A program made the translations under genes and the position numbers. Under the pieces are notes generated by a model that did no database searches, was not told where the DNA came from, and was given only the letters and a program-made list of their open reading frames with translations. 32,640 bases of DNA from Aporhodopirellula sallentina SM41 (GTDB taxonomy: Bacteria > Planctomycetota > Planctomycetia > Pirellulales > Pirellulaceae), in contig NZ_ANOH01000449.1 in the NCBI RefSeq assembly GCF_000346505.1, forward strand, positions 1 through 32,640, written 5' to 3'. Below, in pieces: positions 32,246-32,640 of the stretch (positions within the stretch are counted from its first letter, which is position 1; every line of letters starts with the position of its first letter).

Positions 32246-32640
32246 CTACGCCGCTGCATGTCCGTTTTGATAGAGCGACTGCAGACGGCGTGTGATCGGC
32301 TGTTCGATCCGGCGTGTGACGAGCAAACCGACGGAAAACGAAAACGCGATCACGATCACCAAACACAACGCGGGCGAAACGCCGGCACGATCAAACGTGC
32401 TGAGCAAAACACAGCCGAGATTGTTGTGACAAAGGTAGATCGCGTACGAGATCCCGCTGACGTAGACCAGCGGCCGGAACCGCAGCAGTGGGAGCCGCCC
32501 CCACGCCGCCGTCGCCACCACTGCCGTAATCAGCGCTGTGGCGGCTGGGTTGTGTTTCCCATGGTCAATGCAGTGGAAGATCGTTGCCGCAACTAAGATC
32601 CCGGCAATGTTCCAGTGCAGCCGACCGGCTTTCGTTTTGA
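32246..32640 (-). CDS. Acyltransferase-3 family membrane protein, C-terminal part (5' end outside window)
   Basis: The minus-strand frame is open from the right edge to a TAG at 32248-32246, giving 131 residues of a larger protein. The visible part holds at least three hydrophobic segments: LHWNIAGILVAATIF, ATALITAVVATAAWG and ALCLVIVIAFSFSVGLL. The segment VYVSGISYAIYLCHNNLG is the characteristic late motif of OafA/YrhL-type acyltransferases, which O-acylate cell-surface sugars. The end RRIEQPITRRLQ is also typical of the family. Catalytic residues of the N-terminal part are outside the window. It converges on prs. Confidence 0.85.
   Translation of the reverse strand, partial: KTKAGRLHWNIAGILVAATIFHCIDHGKHNPAATALITAVVATAAWGRLPLLRFRPLVYVSGISYAIYLCHNNLGCVLLSTFDRAGVSPALCLVIVIAFSFSVGLLVTRRIEQPITRRLQSLYQNGHAAA

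Overview
This 32.6 kb window looks like chromosomal core plus lineage-specific DNA from a planctomycete, probably a Rhodopirellula-like member of the Pirellulaceae. That placement is an inference. It rests on a moderately GC-rich sequence, an ECF-like sigma factor of the type abundant in planctomycetes, an M50/HlyD export cassette, a single-chain SecDF, a secreted FAD-dependent oxidoreductase with accessory beta domains, and an unusually large number of AIM24-family genes. I saw no rRNA, tRNA, insertion sequence, prophage or CRISPR array.

Left part (1-7520). The 3' part of an ECF-like sigma factor gene faces a minus-strand unit: an MA-like gluzincin peptidase, then a GAF-like/HlyD membrane fusion protein, a periplasmic HlyD adaptor, and an M50 site-2-protease-like protein carrying its own HlyD region. 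The last three genes are joined by 4-bp ATGA overlaps and form one tightly coupled cassette, probably for peptide or protein processing and export. No ABC transporter gene is in view.

Middle left (7902-15166). A zinc-ribbon/TerB-like protein is encoded on the plus strand. It converges, with overlapping 3' ends, on a minus-strand unit of five genes: M48 membrane protease, AIM24, AIM24, zinc-ribbon-linker-AIM24, and a large YfhO/GT-C-like multi-pass membrane protein. Three adjacent, divergent AIM24 paralogues with a membrane protease are the most system-like feature here, together with the M50 cassette.

Middle right (15487-23706). A secreted FAD-dependent oxidoreductase is followed by divergent hpf (ribosome hibernation) and a class II-type histone-deacetylase-like amidohydrolase gene. 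These converge, 4 bp apart, on purN, which is translationally coupled downstream of ileS. The isoleucyl-tRNA synthetase has eukaryote-like (type 2) signatures.

Right part (23974-32640). yajC and a fused secDF form the Sec accessory unit on the minus strand, with a credible intrinsic terminator after secDF. A sugar-phosphate isomerase/epimerase-like TIM barrel (plus) faces a small FlgM-like anti-sigma-28 candidate (minus). Beyond a 620-bp gene-free stretch, a GlmU-type uridylyltransferase lacking the acetyltransferase half overlaps prs (PRPP synthase). A good terminator follows prs, and the window ends in the 3' part of an acyltransferase-3 membrane protein gene.
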